The notes under the pieces were generated by a model. That model made no database searches and had not been told where the DNA came from. It worked only from the letters and a program-made list of their open reading frames with translations. Below are positions 1-26,290 of a DNA stretch of 64,000 nt, in pieces. The translations under genes and the position numbers were made by a program. The stretch is from assembly GCA_007570785.1 (NCBI GenBank), contig ML660774.1, positions 7,641,969 to 7,705,968 on the forward strand, given 5' to 3'. Source of the stretch: Antilocapra americana (Eukaryota > Chordata > Mammalia > Artiodactyla > Antilocapridae). Within the stretch, counting starts at the first letter, position 1. Every line of letters begins with the position of its first letter.

Positions 1-1744
1 ATTGAAAAGCCCATCCATCAAAAGTGCTAAGGTTTTCCATCCGCCAGGTGGACCAAAAAGCAGACCAATTGAAAGTATAATGGCTTTGAATGTCAAAAGG
101 TAGTAATATTAACCCATAAATTATTTCCAGCTTTTAGATTTCTTCAAAGTAATATCTTTTATTTATATATACTTTTAAAAAGTGACAAATCTGGGTAACT
201 TAAGAAATCTCAGCTTTTTATACCTGCCCTCCCCTATAGAAGTTCTTTCCCATCTTCTGAAATTCCCAGTTGAAAAAGCGTAATTTATCTGTACCAAACA
301 GACACAGGTTCTATCCCTGGGTTGGGAAGATCCCCTGGAGAAGGAAATGGCAACCTACTCCAGTATCTTGCCTGGAGAATCCCATGGACAGAGGAGCCTG
401 TTGGGCTACAGTCCATAGGGTCACGAAGAGTCGGGTATGACTGAAGCAACTTTGCATGCATGCATGCATATATATAAAAATATGCATATATAGATATATT
501 TCACTTAGCAGTACATATTGTCTGTTTCTCAAAAGGATCTCTTGACCCATTATTATCTCTGTATAGGCCCCAGACTCTCAGTAATTGTGTGGACTCCTAA
601 TGACACTTATTCTGTCTTTAACTTTTAAATAACCCTGTATGAGAACTGGAAGTATTCTGATTAATTAAAAATACTTTGAGGAAAAGTATGTTTATTATTC
701 ATGTATCATAAAACTCAAATCGTACCTAGGTTTTGATCACTCTCAAAACTGAAAAGTTCTTAGTTCAGAATATAATTTAGAAAAGGACAGCCTGTTACTC
801 TTTTGTTATATGTGGAAGATCATAAATACTGAAGAATTTATTTGATTACCTTTCTGCCTATTCACTGAAAAAGTTTTAATGCCAGTTTGACTAACTTACA
901 TATTTCTAACTTCATTGTAATCATACTGGATTAGGAAGAGGACTTCAGATTCACATTCCTTTTGTAGAAATATGGTACATCTGTATCACTTGTGGACAGT
1001 GATTGTAAAAACATCATTATTATAATCACAAAAGTAAGGCTGCCCATTATTTACATAGTTTAACTGTTGTCTATAGGAATAATATTTTTTTGCAGGCTAA
1101 TTGGTAGAGGATTCATCTGGGAAACAAAGATATGAAGCCTTTTTTCCATGTCCTTTGACCTTTATCCTTTGACAACTGAACTGACAGTAAAGTTAGAATT
1201 TTCCTCAACACACTCACACTCAAATAAATGTAATTTTTTTACGGTGGGAAGGAGTTTGGTTTCAAGTTTTCTGGCTATCCAGAGAACAGATCTGAGAAAT
1301 TCTATGATGCACACATGTTTAAAGCAAAGGAAAAAAGTATCCAATTGTTCAGAAGTTTATCATTTGTTTAGTATTTTGAGTTTATTGAAATTATTTTTTT
1401 TCTTAACATTATCACAAATATTATCCTAAATCAAGTTTTAGCTTCTTTTAGACTAATTTTAAAACTAACACACCTCTGGGAAGTAGTATTTAAAATTGGT
1501 CTCATGAACCAGTTTTTCCCTCTTAAATTATATTTAAAAGTATATCTGATCTAGAAAGTGAAGCTTTTTCTTTGGTGAGAAAATTTAGATTTGTTTGGAT
1601 TGTTAACTTTTAATTGCAAAATGTTTTTTATAAGAATATACAAATCTGTTACCTTCACCTATAAAATTAAATGTGCATTTATTTTCCAATTTTAGGGCAC
1701 TAAATACGAAGAACTACACGACTGCTTCAGTGCAGTCCTATTAG
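1..1744 (+). CDS. CFAP96: CFAP96 (C4orf47), last two coding exons, 5'-partial
   Basis: CFAP96 is a cilia- and flagella-associated protein. The frame is open from base 2 and the exon runs to 99, encoding a segment with the HPPGGPKSRPIESIM motif that matches the recalled C-terminal part of human C4orf47. A GT donor lies at 100-101. The last coding exon is 1696-1744, after a TTTTAG acceptor. The codon AG|G spans the junction and restores an in-frame tail ending ALNTKNYTTASVQSY and a TAG stop. The 1.6-kb intron (100-1695) holds one Bov-tA SINE and otherwise nothing I recognise. The gene starts outside the window, so the upstream edge of the first exon is unseen. The gene is tail-to-tail with CCDC110. 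Phase, splice sites and C-terminal residues all agree, so identity is well supported; function is from the family, not this sequence. Confidence 0.9.
306..455 (+). mobile_element. Bov-tA SINE, 5'-truncated, in the CFAP96 intron
   Basis: It starts inside the tRNA-derived part and contains the Bov-A core words GGAGAAGGAAATGGCAAC, CTTGCCTGGAGAATCCCATG and a diverged GGGTCACGAAGAGTCGG. It ends in a GCATGCATGCATATATATA microsatellite-like tail. Confidence 0.9.
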
Positions 1745-1914
1745 CATCTGGAAGACAAGTTAGCCTTATGGCTTCTGACAAACAAAAATTCGCTATCAAG
1801 TGCTCATTGTTTGAAAAAAAAAACGTAAGATGTGTGCAACAAATAGCTCAAACATTCAAAAGAAATTTAAGGCTGTGACTGTAATGCTCTTCCTTCTTTT
1901 CATACTATTACATC

Positions 1915-1920
1915 AATAAA
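1915..1920 (+). terminator. CFAP96 poly(A) signal AATAAA
   Basis: AATAAA lies 171 bases after the CFAP96 stop codon and is followed by T/G-rich sequence. It is the first canonical signal downstream, giving a 3' UTR of roughly 190-200 nt. Confidence 0.75.
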
Positions 1921-3416
1921 TGACTAGTATTTGTTAATAATTGCCATGTTTCTTGATCTGTGTTTCTGAGATGTTTAGGAATGTTTGAAACTGTTAGCAA
2001 ATCTCAAAGTATACTCTTTCATTTGAAATATTTTGCTCCTAACGTTAAAAATATTGCAGAGTTGGAGGGCAGGGATGAAAATGGGGACTGGAGGGGTAGA
2101 CAGTGCACAATGAACGCTTATTTTTCTTTTAAGCAGTATCATTTTGTTTTTCTGGTTTTTTTTTTAAGATTAATTTTTATTGGAATATAGTTGCTTTACA
2201 GTAAATTCTTGATTTGCTGTTCCTTCTTGGAGGTATTTGGAGGTTGTTGACAGCTATCCAAGTGTCTTGGTCCATTAAAGCATTTTTAACATCAGGGAAG
2301 TACTGATCCAGTTTTGTTATTGCATAGATTCTCGTATACATGCATTGTATAGTGAGGCAGGTAGCTCAGTTAATGTGGAATAGTGCTTTCTGTTTATAGC
2401 CTGTGTAAAGCATCAGATCTGCCAGTGGCAGTCCCGGGCTGAGCAGGGTTGGTGGGGGTGTGGGGTGTGTGTTCGGTATCATCAAAAATGGCCAGGTTTC
2501 AAGATGGACAAAGTTGGTCCTTGGTGTTCTCTCATTCTGCTCTGTAGCTGCCTCTCTAGGTCTTAGCCTCTTCCTTCCCATGTTACCCCTTCACTGGCCC
2601 TATCACTTTAAAAAAATCTATCCTTAAAAGATATGGTTTAAATGCATTCCTGTAATTCATAGTGAGGTCTCTCTCAATAGTCCTCATTCAGTCAGGGTGG
2701 GGTAGTATTTTAAAAGGGAAGTTCACCATATCTATTAATATAACGTGTGGGGGAGTTATTTTGATTCATGGTTTTTTTCTTAGTACTTGTCCCTCTGCCA
2801 TTCTAGGCATCCCAGAGCTGAAAATCAGAATGTGTAGAGGCTGCAGCGCTCTGCTCCTAGAGCCACTTTTTTCCAGTGGTGGAGAAGCCAGGTCAATCCA
2901 GATACACATCTGACTTTTGAAGGGATTTCAGAAGGTACAGAGAAGTTTTCCTGTTGTCAAACATATATTTTTCTTTCATGTCTCATCACTGTTTACTTTT
3001 TACCTAAAATAAATTTTTAAAGAAGACTGAAAAAAGTTTTCTTCAAGAAGATTTAAGATTTTTGTTTCATATCCAAAGATGTGTGGAATGAACATCTCAA
3101 AGACAATATCAGGGGTATCATGAGTAGCTAAGGTTTTGCCAGGTCAACATACATGAATAAAAATTCATTTAGTTACATAGTGATAAATATCACCAAACAA
3201 GCCAAGGCTGGGGCGTTCCCACCTCTCTGCATCTGGCGATGGCTCTAGAGCTTCTAGGGTAGGCTAGAGACTATTCTGCACCCACCCTAATGAAAATCTA
3301 AAAAACCAGGCTCAAAAGAATCTGACTGAAAGAGAAGTAAGCACAACCAGTTCCAACAATCTGTAAAGGAAGACACCAAATTCAGACAATCAACGAGGTA
3401 AAATACACAAAAATCT

Positions 3417-3692
3417 GGGTTTCGCTGGTGGCTCAAAGGCGAAGAATCTACCTGGCAATACAGGAGACACGGTTTCGCTCTCTGATCCAGGAAGATTCAC
3501 ATGCCATGGAGCTACTAAGCCTGTGAACATCACAACTTCTGAGCCTGTGCCCTAGAGCCCGCGAGCAGCAACTCCTGAAGCCTACATGCTAGAGCTTCCT
3601 GCGCACTGCAGCTAGAGAAAAGCCTGCGCAGCAACAAAGACCCAGCACAGCCAAAAATAAACAAGTAAATACAGTTATTAAAAAAAAAAAAT
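3417..3692 (+). mobile_element. tRNA-Glu-derived SINE (CHR/ART2A type)
   Basis: It has a diverged 'gggtttcgctggtggctcaa' head, a body with the 'agattcacatgcc..ggagctactaagcc' and 'gagcctgtgccctagagccc' words, and an A-rich end (A11). It lies between the CFAP96 and CCDC110 3' ends. The rest of 1940-4240 shows no gene; 2155-2215 resembles the 3' end of an L1. Confidence 0.75.
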
Positions 3693-4264
3693 CATCTTCC
3701 AGTTTAAAACAAAAACAAAACCCAACTACTCGACATACCAGGAAGCAGGAAAATGTAACTCACAACCGGGAGAAAAAAATCAGTCAATAGAAATAAACCC
3801 CATAATGGTAAAGATAGAATTAGCAAATAAAGACATTAAAATGGCTATTTGACCTGTTACTGTATTTAAAGGAAAAGCTTAGAGTTTTCTCTTGTAATAA
3901 CCACTGGGTGACTTTTGTCGTGTTGCTTGTAGGAATTGGGAGAATCCATGGGAAAACTCTGTTACTCTGCCTACTGCTGTTGCTATGAGCAACCAGCTCC
4001 TTAGTCTCCAATCCAGGATTCTCGTGTCTTCCGCTGGAACCCACGACACTGTGTCAGGCTAACACATTAGCTTACGAACTGGATACAGTCTCAAGGTGTT
4101 CATAGTTCTTGACAGCATGAGAATATATACCTAATTCCAATTTCTAATTAAAAACTAGCCCAATCAATTATAAGGTAATCGTGATCATATGTGGAGGTAA
4201 ATTTAAAACTTTTTGTTGAAAAAAGTACCCAGATGAAAGACTTTGAAATGTTGTTTTCAGAAAT

Positions 4265-17804
<13,540 letters not shown>

Positions 17805-17884
17805 TTCTGCTACTCAAGGCCTCTTCCCAACTGCCTTCCCTCCTCCTAGGCATTCTGCTCGGTTGCTTCTAGCCCGGGCATCTC

Positions 17885-17897
17885 GTTGCTTGGCAAC
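17885..17897. promoter_or_regulatory. X-box (RFX-family) motif upstream of CCDC110
   Basis: GTTGCTTGGCAAC carries a GTTGC left arm and a perfect GGCAAC right arm one base apart, as in RFX X-boxes. It lies 81 bases upstream of the CCDC110 ATG. The same stretch contains CAACGG, which fits the MYB/A-MYB core. Confidence 0.6.
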
Positions 17898-18050
17898 GGG
17901 GTGGCGGGGACCGCGCTAGGGCCAGTGGGTGCGCGCGCAGCGGTGGGGTGGGGAGGAGGAAGATGCTCACTGGGGCCCCGGGGTCCCGGGTCCCAAAACC
18001 CCGCCCCGCCCTAGCGGCGCCTGCAAAGGTCGCGTGGTCGGAAGGTCCCA

Positions 18051-18205
18051 CCTTCGCTGTTGCTGCTGCCGCTAAGTCGCTTCAGTCGTGTCCGACTCTG
18101 TGCGACCCCATAGACAGCAGCCCACCAGGCTCCTCTGTCCCTGGGATTCTCCAGGCAAGAATACTGGAGTGGGTTGCCATTTCCATCTCCACCCGCCTTC
18201 GCTGT
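18051..18205 (-). mobile_element. Bov-A-type SINE inserted in the CCDC110 CpG island, with 10-bp TSD
   Basis: The inverted SINE core runs from 'gctaagtcgcttcagtcgtgtccgac' to 'gagtgggttgccatttccatctcc'. The flanking duplication ccttcgctgt is at 18051-18060 and 18196-18205. It lies about 250 bases upstream of the CCDC110 start codon. Confidence 0.92.
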
Positions 18206-20904
18206 GCCCCCAAATCCGGCGACAAACTCATTAGGGCGCCCCCCTCCCTGCCCCCTGCGTCTCCCCTGCTCATCCAGAAACTGATCAGACTCTGACTTAA
18301 CTCAGCACCTGTTGAGCCGAAGTTGTGTGGACAGAGGGGAGTGTTCGGAGAGAACAGACAGCTAGGAACTCCCCGCCTTCTCTGATCTCTGTGACCGCCA
18401 TTTCGTTGTTTTATTCTGTTCTGTTCCTCTTGTTTCAACCTATCTGTCAGGTTGGTTTCAGCGACTGGGATTCAAACTATCCTAGACTTAAGCTATCAGT
18501 ATTGTGAAGGGATATCTGTTTGCTGTGGTTAAAAGAAGACCCCTATTTCCAATAAGGAACTTACAATAGCAGTGTATTGAAATGCACACATTAGAGCTGT
18601 CGCAGAGGAGCCAATCTTCATTTGTAGAGCATGCTGACTCCCTTTGCACCTGGGTAAACCACTTGTAAAAGATGATGTTGCCTTGGAAGCTGAGGTTTGT
18701 TCTGGTTGACCCTGGCCACAGCCAATCCCCTTGCCCATCAGAAAATGGAGCTCTTTAAGTGAAACTGTTAAATGAGTATATGTTATTATTTTGTGATAAC
18801 AGCCATTATAGATGAAATATAAAATAATTGAAAGTTCATATTTTAAGTCACAGTAAGGAATTTCAAGTCATGATGGAATAATTTATTATGTAGTAATTAT
18901 GTGCCTCAATTTCATGGAAATGAAATTCTTTATCCTAGTTTCATTGTTTACTAGCTGTAGATTTCTTATTTCCTAACCTATAGAAATGGCCTCTGGAAGA
19001 TTTGGCAGTCTTTCTAGTGGTGGTGTAGACAGTTTTGACAAACTGTAATTTTGAGAACTTAGGTTCTCCAATGATGATTGATGGTGACAAAGCTAACTTT
19101 TTCTGAAGAGCTCCAAACATTTTCATCAATGTATCTGTCAAATTACGCTTCTGAATAAATTTCAGTATTTTGAAGGGAGAATGTAAATAAAAAAGCATTA
19201 CATTTTAGGAAGTTAATCACTATACTACATTATATATATTAATATCTAATAATGTGCTAATTAACATAATGTAATATTCTACAGTAGCTGATTTGTCTGT
19301 CTAATGTTTGTGGGTTAGGATGGCAGATGTATACACAGAAATTACTTGTGGATTTAAATGGGATGATTCAGCCATACCGTTCAGTACAGGATATAAAAAG
19401 CAGATGATAAAAGCTACAATATCAAAAACTCAAAGTTGGCCAGTGTGCTAATTTTGGTAGACGTTTACTCTAATTTTAAGATACTTCCCAATCAATTCAT
19501 CAGTCAGTGCAGCTGTTCTTTACTTAGAAGTTCAGTTGATTTTAGATATTAGGTCAACAAGATCATTTGATTACAAGATTCATTTCTCTTTTGTAAACTA
19601 AAGAATAACTTTAAAAAATATTTTATTTGTCAGAAAATCATTATCATTAATATACAACAAGCCCATCTTTGGAGCCAACAAAGTTATACTATATTTTTAA
19701 AATGTCTTTAATAATTTAAGTATCTATGATATGAATGGTATCCCCTCAGAAGAAGCCCCTTGTGAGGGCCTCACACCAAGAGACACGTGGAGACCCTGTT
19801 CTTTGGTGAGAGAGAGAAACTGGATGGTTAACTGTCACCCCCAAAATGGACGTATTTGGTCACTTTTGGGGGTATTTATTGCATTTGTGAATGTATGTCC
19901 AGGGAAGTCTTATCTAGTTACCGTGGCCCCACCTATCATAGTTCCTGGGCCTGTGATTCTAGCTGAAATTGGTAAGCAAAGTTTAGAATCAAAACACTTA
20001 CTCTGAGAGATGCTCAATTTTTTCCCTCCCTAGTGTAATTATTGCCCCAATAATTAAGTTTTTGGTGAAATATTCTTAGCTTACACTTCATGGTGTTGAG
20101 AAGTGTGGAATTTCATGGAAAAATGTTATTTTCCAGATTTGTATGGGAAAAACTGAAACATGGGAAGGTTTAGGAACTTTTCAAAAACTCTCTTAACTGG
20201 TCAGTGCTAGACTTCTTGATTCTGAAATCCTAGTTTTGGCACAAATCGGTTTATTTTGATTTTTTTTTTTTACCCATAGCAAATCACAGTTTTATGATAT
20301 AGGACAACATTTCATTTAAATTTTACAAAAGTATAGAGGAGGTATAAATATTAATGTTAGAACTAAAAGTTTGTTTCCCTGATATGGTGTCACATGTCAC
20401 CTATACTATTTTCTCAGGATGGTGAGACTGTTCCTATTTCATTTGACCTCATATCAGATGGACAGTGAAGAATTTTCTGTCAGGGGATATGCCTTCTCTG
20501 GCCATACATGTCAGTCAGTCCAGAAACTTCCGTGAAAATGTCTGATTTATTTATTTATTTTTTTATTGTGAAGCTCATTGCTAAAGGTTGGAATTAAAAT
20601 CTGTACTGCCAGTTTTTTGTTTGTTTGCTTTTTATTAATCTGTGAGTCACGACATTTCAGAATCTTCAAATAGTAGCTCTTCTTACAGAATCCATTTTCA
20701 CCTGTTGACTAACAGCTGCAGAATCAAGAATCTGGAACAAATTCAAGAGCTTGCACAAAAACAAGCTAGTCAAATCTATTCTTAGCAATTTATTACCAGA
20801 CTAAAATACTTCTGGGGTTTTAGCTCCAGAAGATCATTTTAAAAACCTGAGATCACAAGGCTATCATTAATCATAGCTGAGGTCTATAGTAGTGTGAAAA
20901 AGTG

Positions 20905-21110
20905 ACCAAGTGAGTGAGTGAGTGAAAGTCGCTCAGTCTTGTCTGACTCTTTGTGACTCCATGGACTATACAGTCCATGGAATTCTCCAGGCCAGAATAC
21001 TGGAGTAGGTAGCCTTTCTGTTCTCCAGGGAATCTTCCCAACCCAGGGATCAAACCCAGGTCTCCCACATTGCAGGCGAATTCTTTACCAGCTGAGTCAC
21101 AAGGGACATG
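20905..21110 (-). mobile_element. Bov-tA SINE
   Basis: Inverted Bov-tA from 'agtgaaagtcgctcagtcttgtctgac' through 'ggaattctccaggccagaatactggag' to the tRNA head 'accagctgagtcacaaggga'. It is preceded by a (GAGT)n-like tail. Confidence 0.9.
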
Positions 21111-21727
21111 ACAAATTTGGGCAATTGTCATAAGGTTAGTGCTTTGGTCAGAGGAACTGTGCTGGTGACTTACACCTTGGATGGCTTCTGGATTGTCTCA
21201 AAGGCTACTTTGTGCAAATTCAAATCCACAGCCATCTTTAAGAATCTTCTAAAGTTAATTTTAACCTGATTTCATCTGTATAAGAGAATGAACCCCACAA
21301 GTCACTAAGAATAGCCAGCCAGTAGCTTTGGCTCTTAGGAAGTTGATTGCTGCCTTAGAAGACTTATAAATAGTGGTGTAGTGGGGAAACTCAGAAAGTG
21401 GAATTGATCTACCTGTACTAAAGAGATAGACAGAGGAATATAAAAGGAGCTTGAGAAGGAATAGATATAAGGGAAAGAGAGAGTTTTAGCATGATGGAGA
21501 GTATGTGAGCATGCTTGCAGGCTGAGAAGAATCCATGACACAGAAAGACTGAGTCGGAAAAATAGGCACCCTCCAAAAGATTCACAAACACAGCCTTTTC
21601 TAGTGGAAGTGCCTTGTTTCAAAGAAAGTGCATTCCCTATTGCTTCAGCCTCTGTCAGAGAGCCAAACAGTATCATCATCTCTACAGACTGGACAAAGCT
21701 TTCCAAGGTCAAAGAGACTGTTGGTCG

Positions 21728-21935
21728 ACTTCCCTGGTGGTCCAGTGGTTAAGAATATGCCTGCCAATGCAAGGGACATGGGTTTGATCCCTGGTCTGGG
21801 AAGATTCCACATGCCTTGGGGCGACTAAGCCCATGTGCCACAACCATAGAGTGGTCCCCTCTCACTGGCAGCATCTAAAGAAAGTCCACATGCAGCAATG
21901 AAGGAAAAGAAAAAAGGAGAGAGAGAGAGAGACTT
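21728..21935 (+). mobile_element. tRNA-Glu-derived SINE (CHR/ART2A type)
   Basis: Head 'acttccctggtggtccagtggttaag', then 'atgcaagggacatgggtttgatccctggt' and 'gaagattccacatgcc', ending in A-rich sequence and a (GA)n run. Confidence 0.85.
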
Positions 21936-23778
21936 GGTCCTCATTGGTCCAGATCATGTCCATTACTCTATTCCTCAGTTCTCTTTCCAATTTTTTTCCC
22001 TATATCTAGAATTCCTACCCTTGAAGTATTTTTTTTTTAAAGAACTGTCTCTAGAACAAGAACACAAGTATTTGACATGAAGAGGGTAGTAGAAAATTGA
22101 TAGTACTTGTTAGCAGCACCTAGTCTTTTCCATTGGCTGGCAGAACAAGCACTGGAATCAAGGACCGTCTTCATGCGCAGGAGTGACAAGGTTTGGGACA
22201 AGAAGCAGGGTTCCGGAAGGGTCAAGGCTGAAAGCCTTGGGAACTCAGCAGCATCTGGAGCCCAGATGTGTGAAGGGGTAGGCGGAACAGCGTGTGCACT
22301 GTGTGAGGCATCATGGTACCCAAAGCAGGCTCTTGCATGTGACATTGGTAACATAACCTTGGTGCTTTAGTGAGCCACAGATACACGTGCACTTTGGCAG
22401 ATACACACACGATGGGTAATTCACACGTTGTGTTTTTCCATCCCCTCTACTTCAGGAAAGGAGATAAAATGGGAATTTGATCTTATAAGAGGTCGGTCTG
22501 AAACTCTGCAACATATTCTTGCCCTTGTCACAGAAACAACTTGCATATAATCATTTTGTGTTCTTCTGAAGTGTGATTAATAATATTACTACAAAATTTG
22601 AAAGAAAGAAATTATGATAAAGCAACCACTTCTTATAGGTGCTTTGTTTTAACCTTCATCACATGAAGCATTCTAGCTAGCTTGAAAATGTCAGTTTGTA
22701 AATATAGCCAATGTGTTCAAAAATCCATTTCGTCTGGTTCAGTGTCCACATTTCTTACTTGGTAGGTGCTCAACTAAGTATTTATTGAGTGCTCTCCAAC
22801 ATGAATCGAAGAAGCTTAAGACAATTATCTTGAAATATTCATGTAGATCAAGTAAATGGTTTATTTGCTTGAACTATCTGAATGACCTCAATCTTTCTCC
22901 AATTTTGTTTTTTATGCTTAAGATTCAGATGGCACAGCATAAGTAAAAAAAGGGACATTAGGCCATGATGACATGGTAATAAAGACTAATGGTTAAAAGT
23001 AGTAGTTTCTTAAGGCTAAAATCAAATCTATTTAAAGGATGGCTTGACAAACTTTTGCAACTCAGGTTGTTAGTAGAGGAACCCCCAAGCTCCATCCTGC
23101 CTATCTTGGAATGTTCCTGTGAAGGACAAACTTTAGATTATCTTATGTAGAGATAAATAAGCTGTTTGCATATCAGATTAGCCATTAACTTTACTTTGCT
23201 TACACAGGTGCAAATGTATGTGATAACCAGAACTGCTTTTTATTCAAACAGTTGTCCCATTGGTAGAGGATGCAGCAACTCTATCCTGGGTTTACTTTAA
23301 AAAAAGAGCAATTTAGTTAATCATGAACCTAGAATTCTTAAACAGAGATGATTTCATTGATTATTGCTGGTTTTAATAAGCTTATAAATATAAAAACAGT
23401 GACTAATCTGTTTTTCAGAAGATATAGTATTCTGAGAGCTAAATAAGAACTGGTTGGCATTCTTTGTTTGTGGCATGAATTCCTATATAAGCCCAGGTGT
23501 GAATTCATTATTGAAAGACAAAATGCTAGTACAGGGAGATATATTGCTTCCTTATTTTTTTACTTTTTAAAAAAGTTTTAATTCCCTTCCATTTTAACAT
23601 TGCTATTTTCACCCTGTACTTTATATGTTTTAAAATGATTTTTATATTGCATTCATTTCTATTGGTTAATGCTGTCATAAATTTATCTTTATGTTCAAAT
23701 TCTAGATTTAATCATCAAAAGAATAATTATAAATAAAAATAATGACCATACAATTTGAGAATTTGCTTCATCAGCCTT

Positions 23779-23982
23779 GGGGCTTCCCAGGTAAAGAATC
23801 TGTCTGGCAATGTGGGAGACACAAGTTGGATCCTGGGTAAGGAAGATTCCCCTGGAGGAGGAAATGGCAACTCACTCCAGTATTCTTGCCTGGGAAATCC
23901 CATAGACAAAGGCGCCTGATAGGCTACCGTCCATGGGGCTGCAAAGAGTTGGACATGACCCAGTGACTAAACAACAATAATC
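23779..23982 (+). mobile_element. Bov-tA SINE with a short internal deletion
   Basis: Head 'ggggcttcccag' joins directly to 'gtaaagaatctgtctggcaatg', losing part of the tRNA A-box region. The Bov-A core follows and it ends 'gacatgacccagtgactaaacaac'. Confidence 0.9.
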
Positions 23983-24023
23983 ACAAGCCTTAGTCACAGA
24001 GACTGAATTATCAGCTTTAAGCC

Positions 24024-24081
24024 ATATGGCTCCTGAATTTCAGATTAGAGCTATATGGCTCCTGAATTTCAGATTAGAGCT
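24024..24081. repeat. Perfect 2 x 29-bp tandem duplication
   Basis: The 29-bp unit beginning atatggctcctgaatttcag occurs at 24024-24052 and again, identical, at 24053-24081. Confidence 0.95.
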
Positions 24082-25780
24082 ATACTACTACTATTTTTCA
24101 AACTGTACTACTTTTCCCCCTCATTATTGAACATCTAAACTTAAGAACTTCATTACAAATTATATAGAATATAATTTTAAGGAAAATACTATCTGATATC
24201 TAACATAAAGTATGCATGAATGTACAGCATAATGTCTTTCATTCTTATTTAACTTCTTTTTAGTATGGTACATGTACCCTCAACTGTGCTTCCTGACACC
24301 AGAGATGCTGTTTTACTTTCTCCAGATAATATCAGGCAAACTTCCACTAGGAAGTGCTTTGGGTGTGTGAGGGAGGGGCGGAGAGGGGACACAGTGAGGA
24401 GTAAGTGCTTGTCCACGACCCTCCTTATCGTTAACTCCACCTTTATCCCCTAGTCTAGAAATGCCTGTTATCAGTTCCCTCACTTTTCAAGGTTCTGGGT
24501 TGAGTCTTCAGTTTTCTCCATTGCTGCTTTGGATTTTAACTTTCTTAGGTTTCCTAAGTCAGTTCCCACTCCTTTGCTCTCTAGCTTCCAAACTTTTAAG
24601 ATTATATCCTTCCCCCCAAAAAGAATTTTTTAAAAATAACATCTGAACAAAAAAGGTAATGTGTATGAATACAGTCATTTCTTCAATCCCCTAGTTTTCT
24701 ATTTTCTTTGAATTGTTCTGTGAACGAATTTGTGTTTTGGTGCAGGGGTTCCAGTTTCTATCTCAAATGGCCCAGAGGGGCGAGGCAGGTGTTCTGTCTT
24801 TTGTCACTAGTTCAAAACCCCAGACCGGTCAGGGTCAGAAATAATCAGAGGAGTTTAGGAGAATCCCAGAGTGGTAAAACACGGGCCCTAGTTTCCACCT
24901 GGGACAATAGGAGAATCCTTGCTCCCGGCCCAGAGGCAGCAGCTGCAGTTGGGTAGATGTGGCTTTGTGATAAGGGGGTGAGACCAAGTGCCCGAGACAG
25001 TCCCTGCCTCTCCAGCCTGCTGGTCCCCATGGTTTACACTTGGAGAGGACCATTTCATAAGTTCTCCTTTGTCCCCAGGGATGAGCTTGGGAAGGAGGTA
25101 AGACATGCAAGTCAGGGGGCATTGTCACGGCACCACCATGGTGAAGGGCAAGGTGACTGAGCTGAGCCGGGGGGCCAGAAGGGGTTCGTGTCTGAGATGC
25201 AAAGAAACCATGACTCCAGGGAAAGCTGAACTGAGACTTTTGAAGGTGGTGGTAAAGGTGGGCTTGTTGTCTGGTTCCAGCTATGTTGAGAAAACAGCAC
25301 AAGTGGAACCATGGATTTTCAGCAGAGAATACAAGCAGGACCCCAGGAGAGCAGCAGCCCCTATCCTCCCCAGAGGGTCGCCTAAATGTCTCCTCTTGGA
25401 GGTGCCACCTTTGGGAGGAGAAGATGATGGTGGTGAGCCTTGAGAATAAACAACTAGCCTTGATGGAGTCTGAACTTCGAATATTTATCTGAAAGAGACA
25501 TTTAAAATGAAAGAAACTACTTTAAGGCAACAGAAACTGTTTTAATCTGAGACGGTATCACCTTTAACTAGCAAATTTAAAACTTCCCCTCCAATCAGCA
25601 GAAACGGTGGGCTCATAAGGAAGAGCAAATGAGTTATAAAAATTAAACCACATTTTCTTCCTTAAAATACCCGAGTTGTCAGTGTATACAAGTTAGGACT
25701 GGGCTCCCTCATTGGAATGTTGATTTTATCTGAATTCAGTGAGTGCCACTTTGTTAGGTATTTTAAAAATATTTTATGTA

Positions 25781-25786
25781 TTTATT
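25781..25786 (-). terminator. Probable PDLIM3 poly(A) signal
   Basis: TTTATT on the plus strand (AATAAA on the minus strand) lies about 505 bases after the PDLIM3 stop codon. It is the first canonical signal I found downstream. Confidence is limited because no transcript end can be seen. Confidence 0.55.
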
Positions 25787-26290
25787 ATGTACGTTGCATC
25801 CAGCAGTATGACTGTTTGAATCTGAAACTAGAGAGAACTAGAGAATTTCTCCCTGACATGCACTGTAATTGTTGAAACAGATAACAGACACTGCAGGTTT
25901 TGTTAGAATACAAGATTGTCACTTGGTATTTACTAGAATTGCAAAATCAGCTGGTTAAGGAAAGACAGTTGGACTCCCCAAATATCTTGATGTTTACATG
26001 TTTGACAATCATAATAATATGAATATAAACTGTGGAGAATGACATGAAAAAATTATTGCTTTAAATGCCATTAAGTTATTGCTAAGCGCCCCCCTCCCCC
26101 AAAACAGTTGAATGCATGTTTCTGTTACAGCAGGCATGTACCTCCCATTCCTTCTCCTAAAAATACAGTAAGTGTTTAAAATCTCGGTTCTAGATTTGGC
26201 GTCAGCACTTTGCTATCCTTCTGCCCAAAGCCATTAACATCGGCCTGTGTGGGTGCGTGTGGCTGAGTGTGTGCTTGTTCTGCCTAAGAC

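Larger units (their letters stand above)
18206..25770. other. CCDC110-PDLIM3 intergenic region
   Basis: After a short GC-rich shoulder (to about 18.35 kb) the sequence is AT-rich. It contains three SINEs and one 29-bp tandem duplication, listed separately. Open frames here (for example around 19.7-20.0, 22.1-22.4 and 24.7-25.4 kb) have no recognisable protein similarity and overlap one another on both strands, so no gene is called. Confidence 0.6.

Noticed and set aside
3417..3692. tRNA-like box sequences in this and the other SINE heads
   Set aside because: They are degenerate tRNA-Glu-derived SINE heads, not tRNA genes.
24700..25450. Cluster of open frames on both strands upstream of the PDLIM3 3' end
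   Set aside because: They overlap mutually and have no recognised domains; moderate GC explains the lack of stops.
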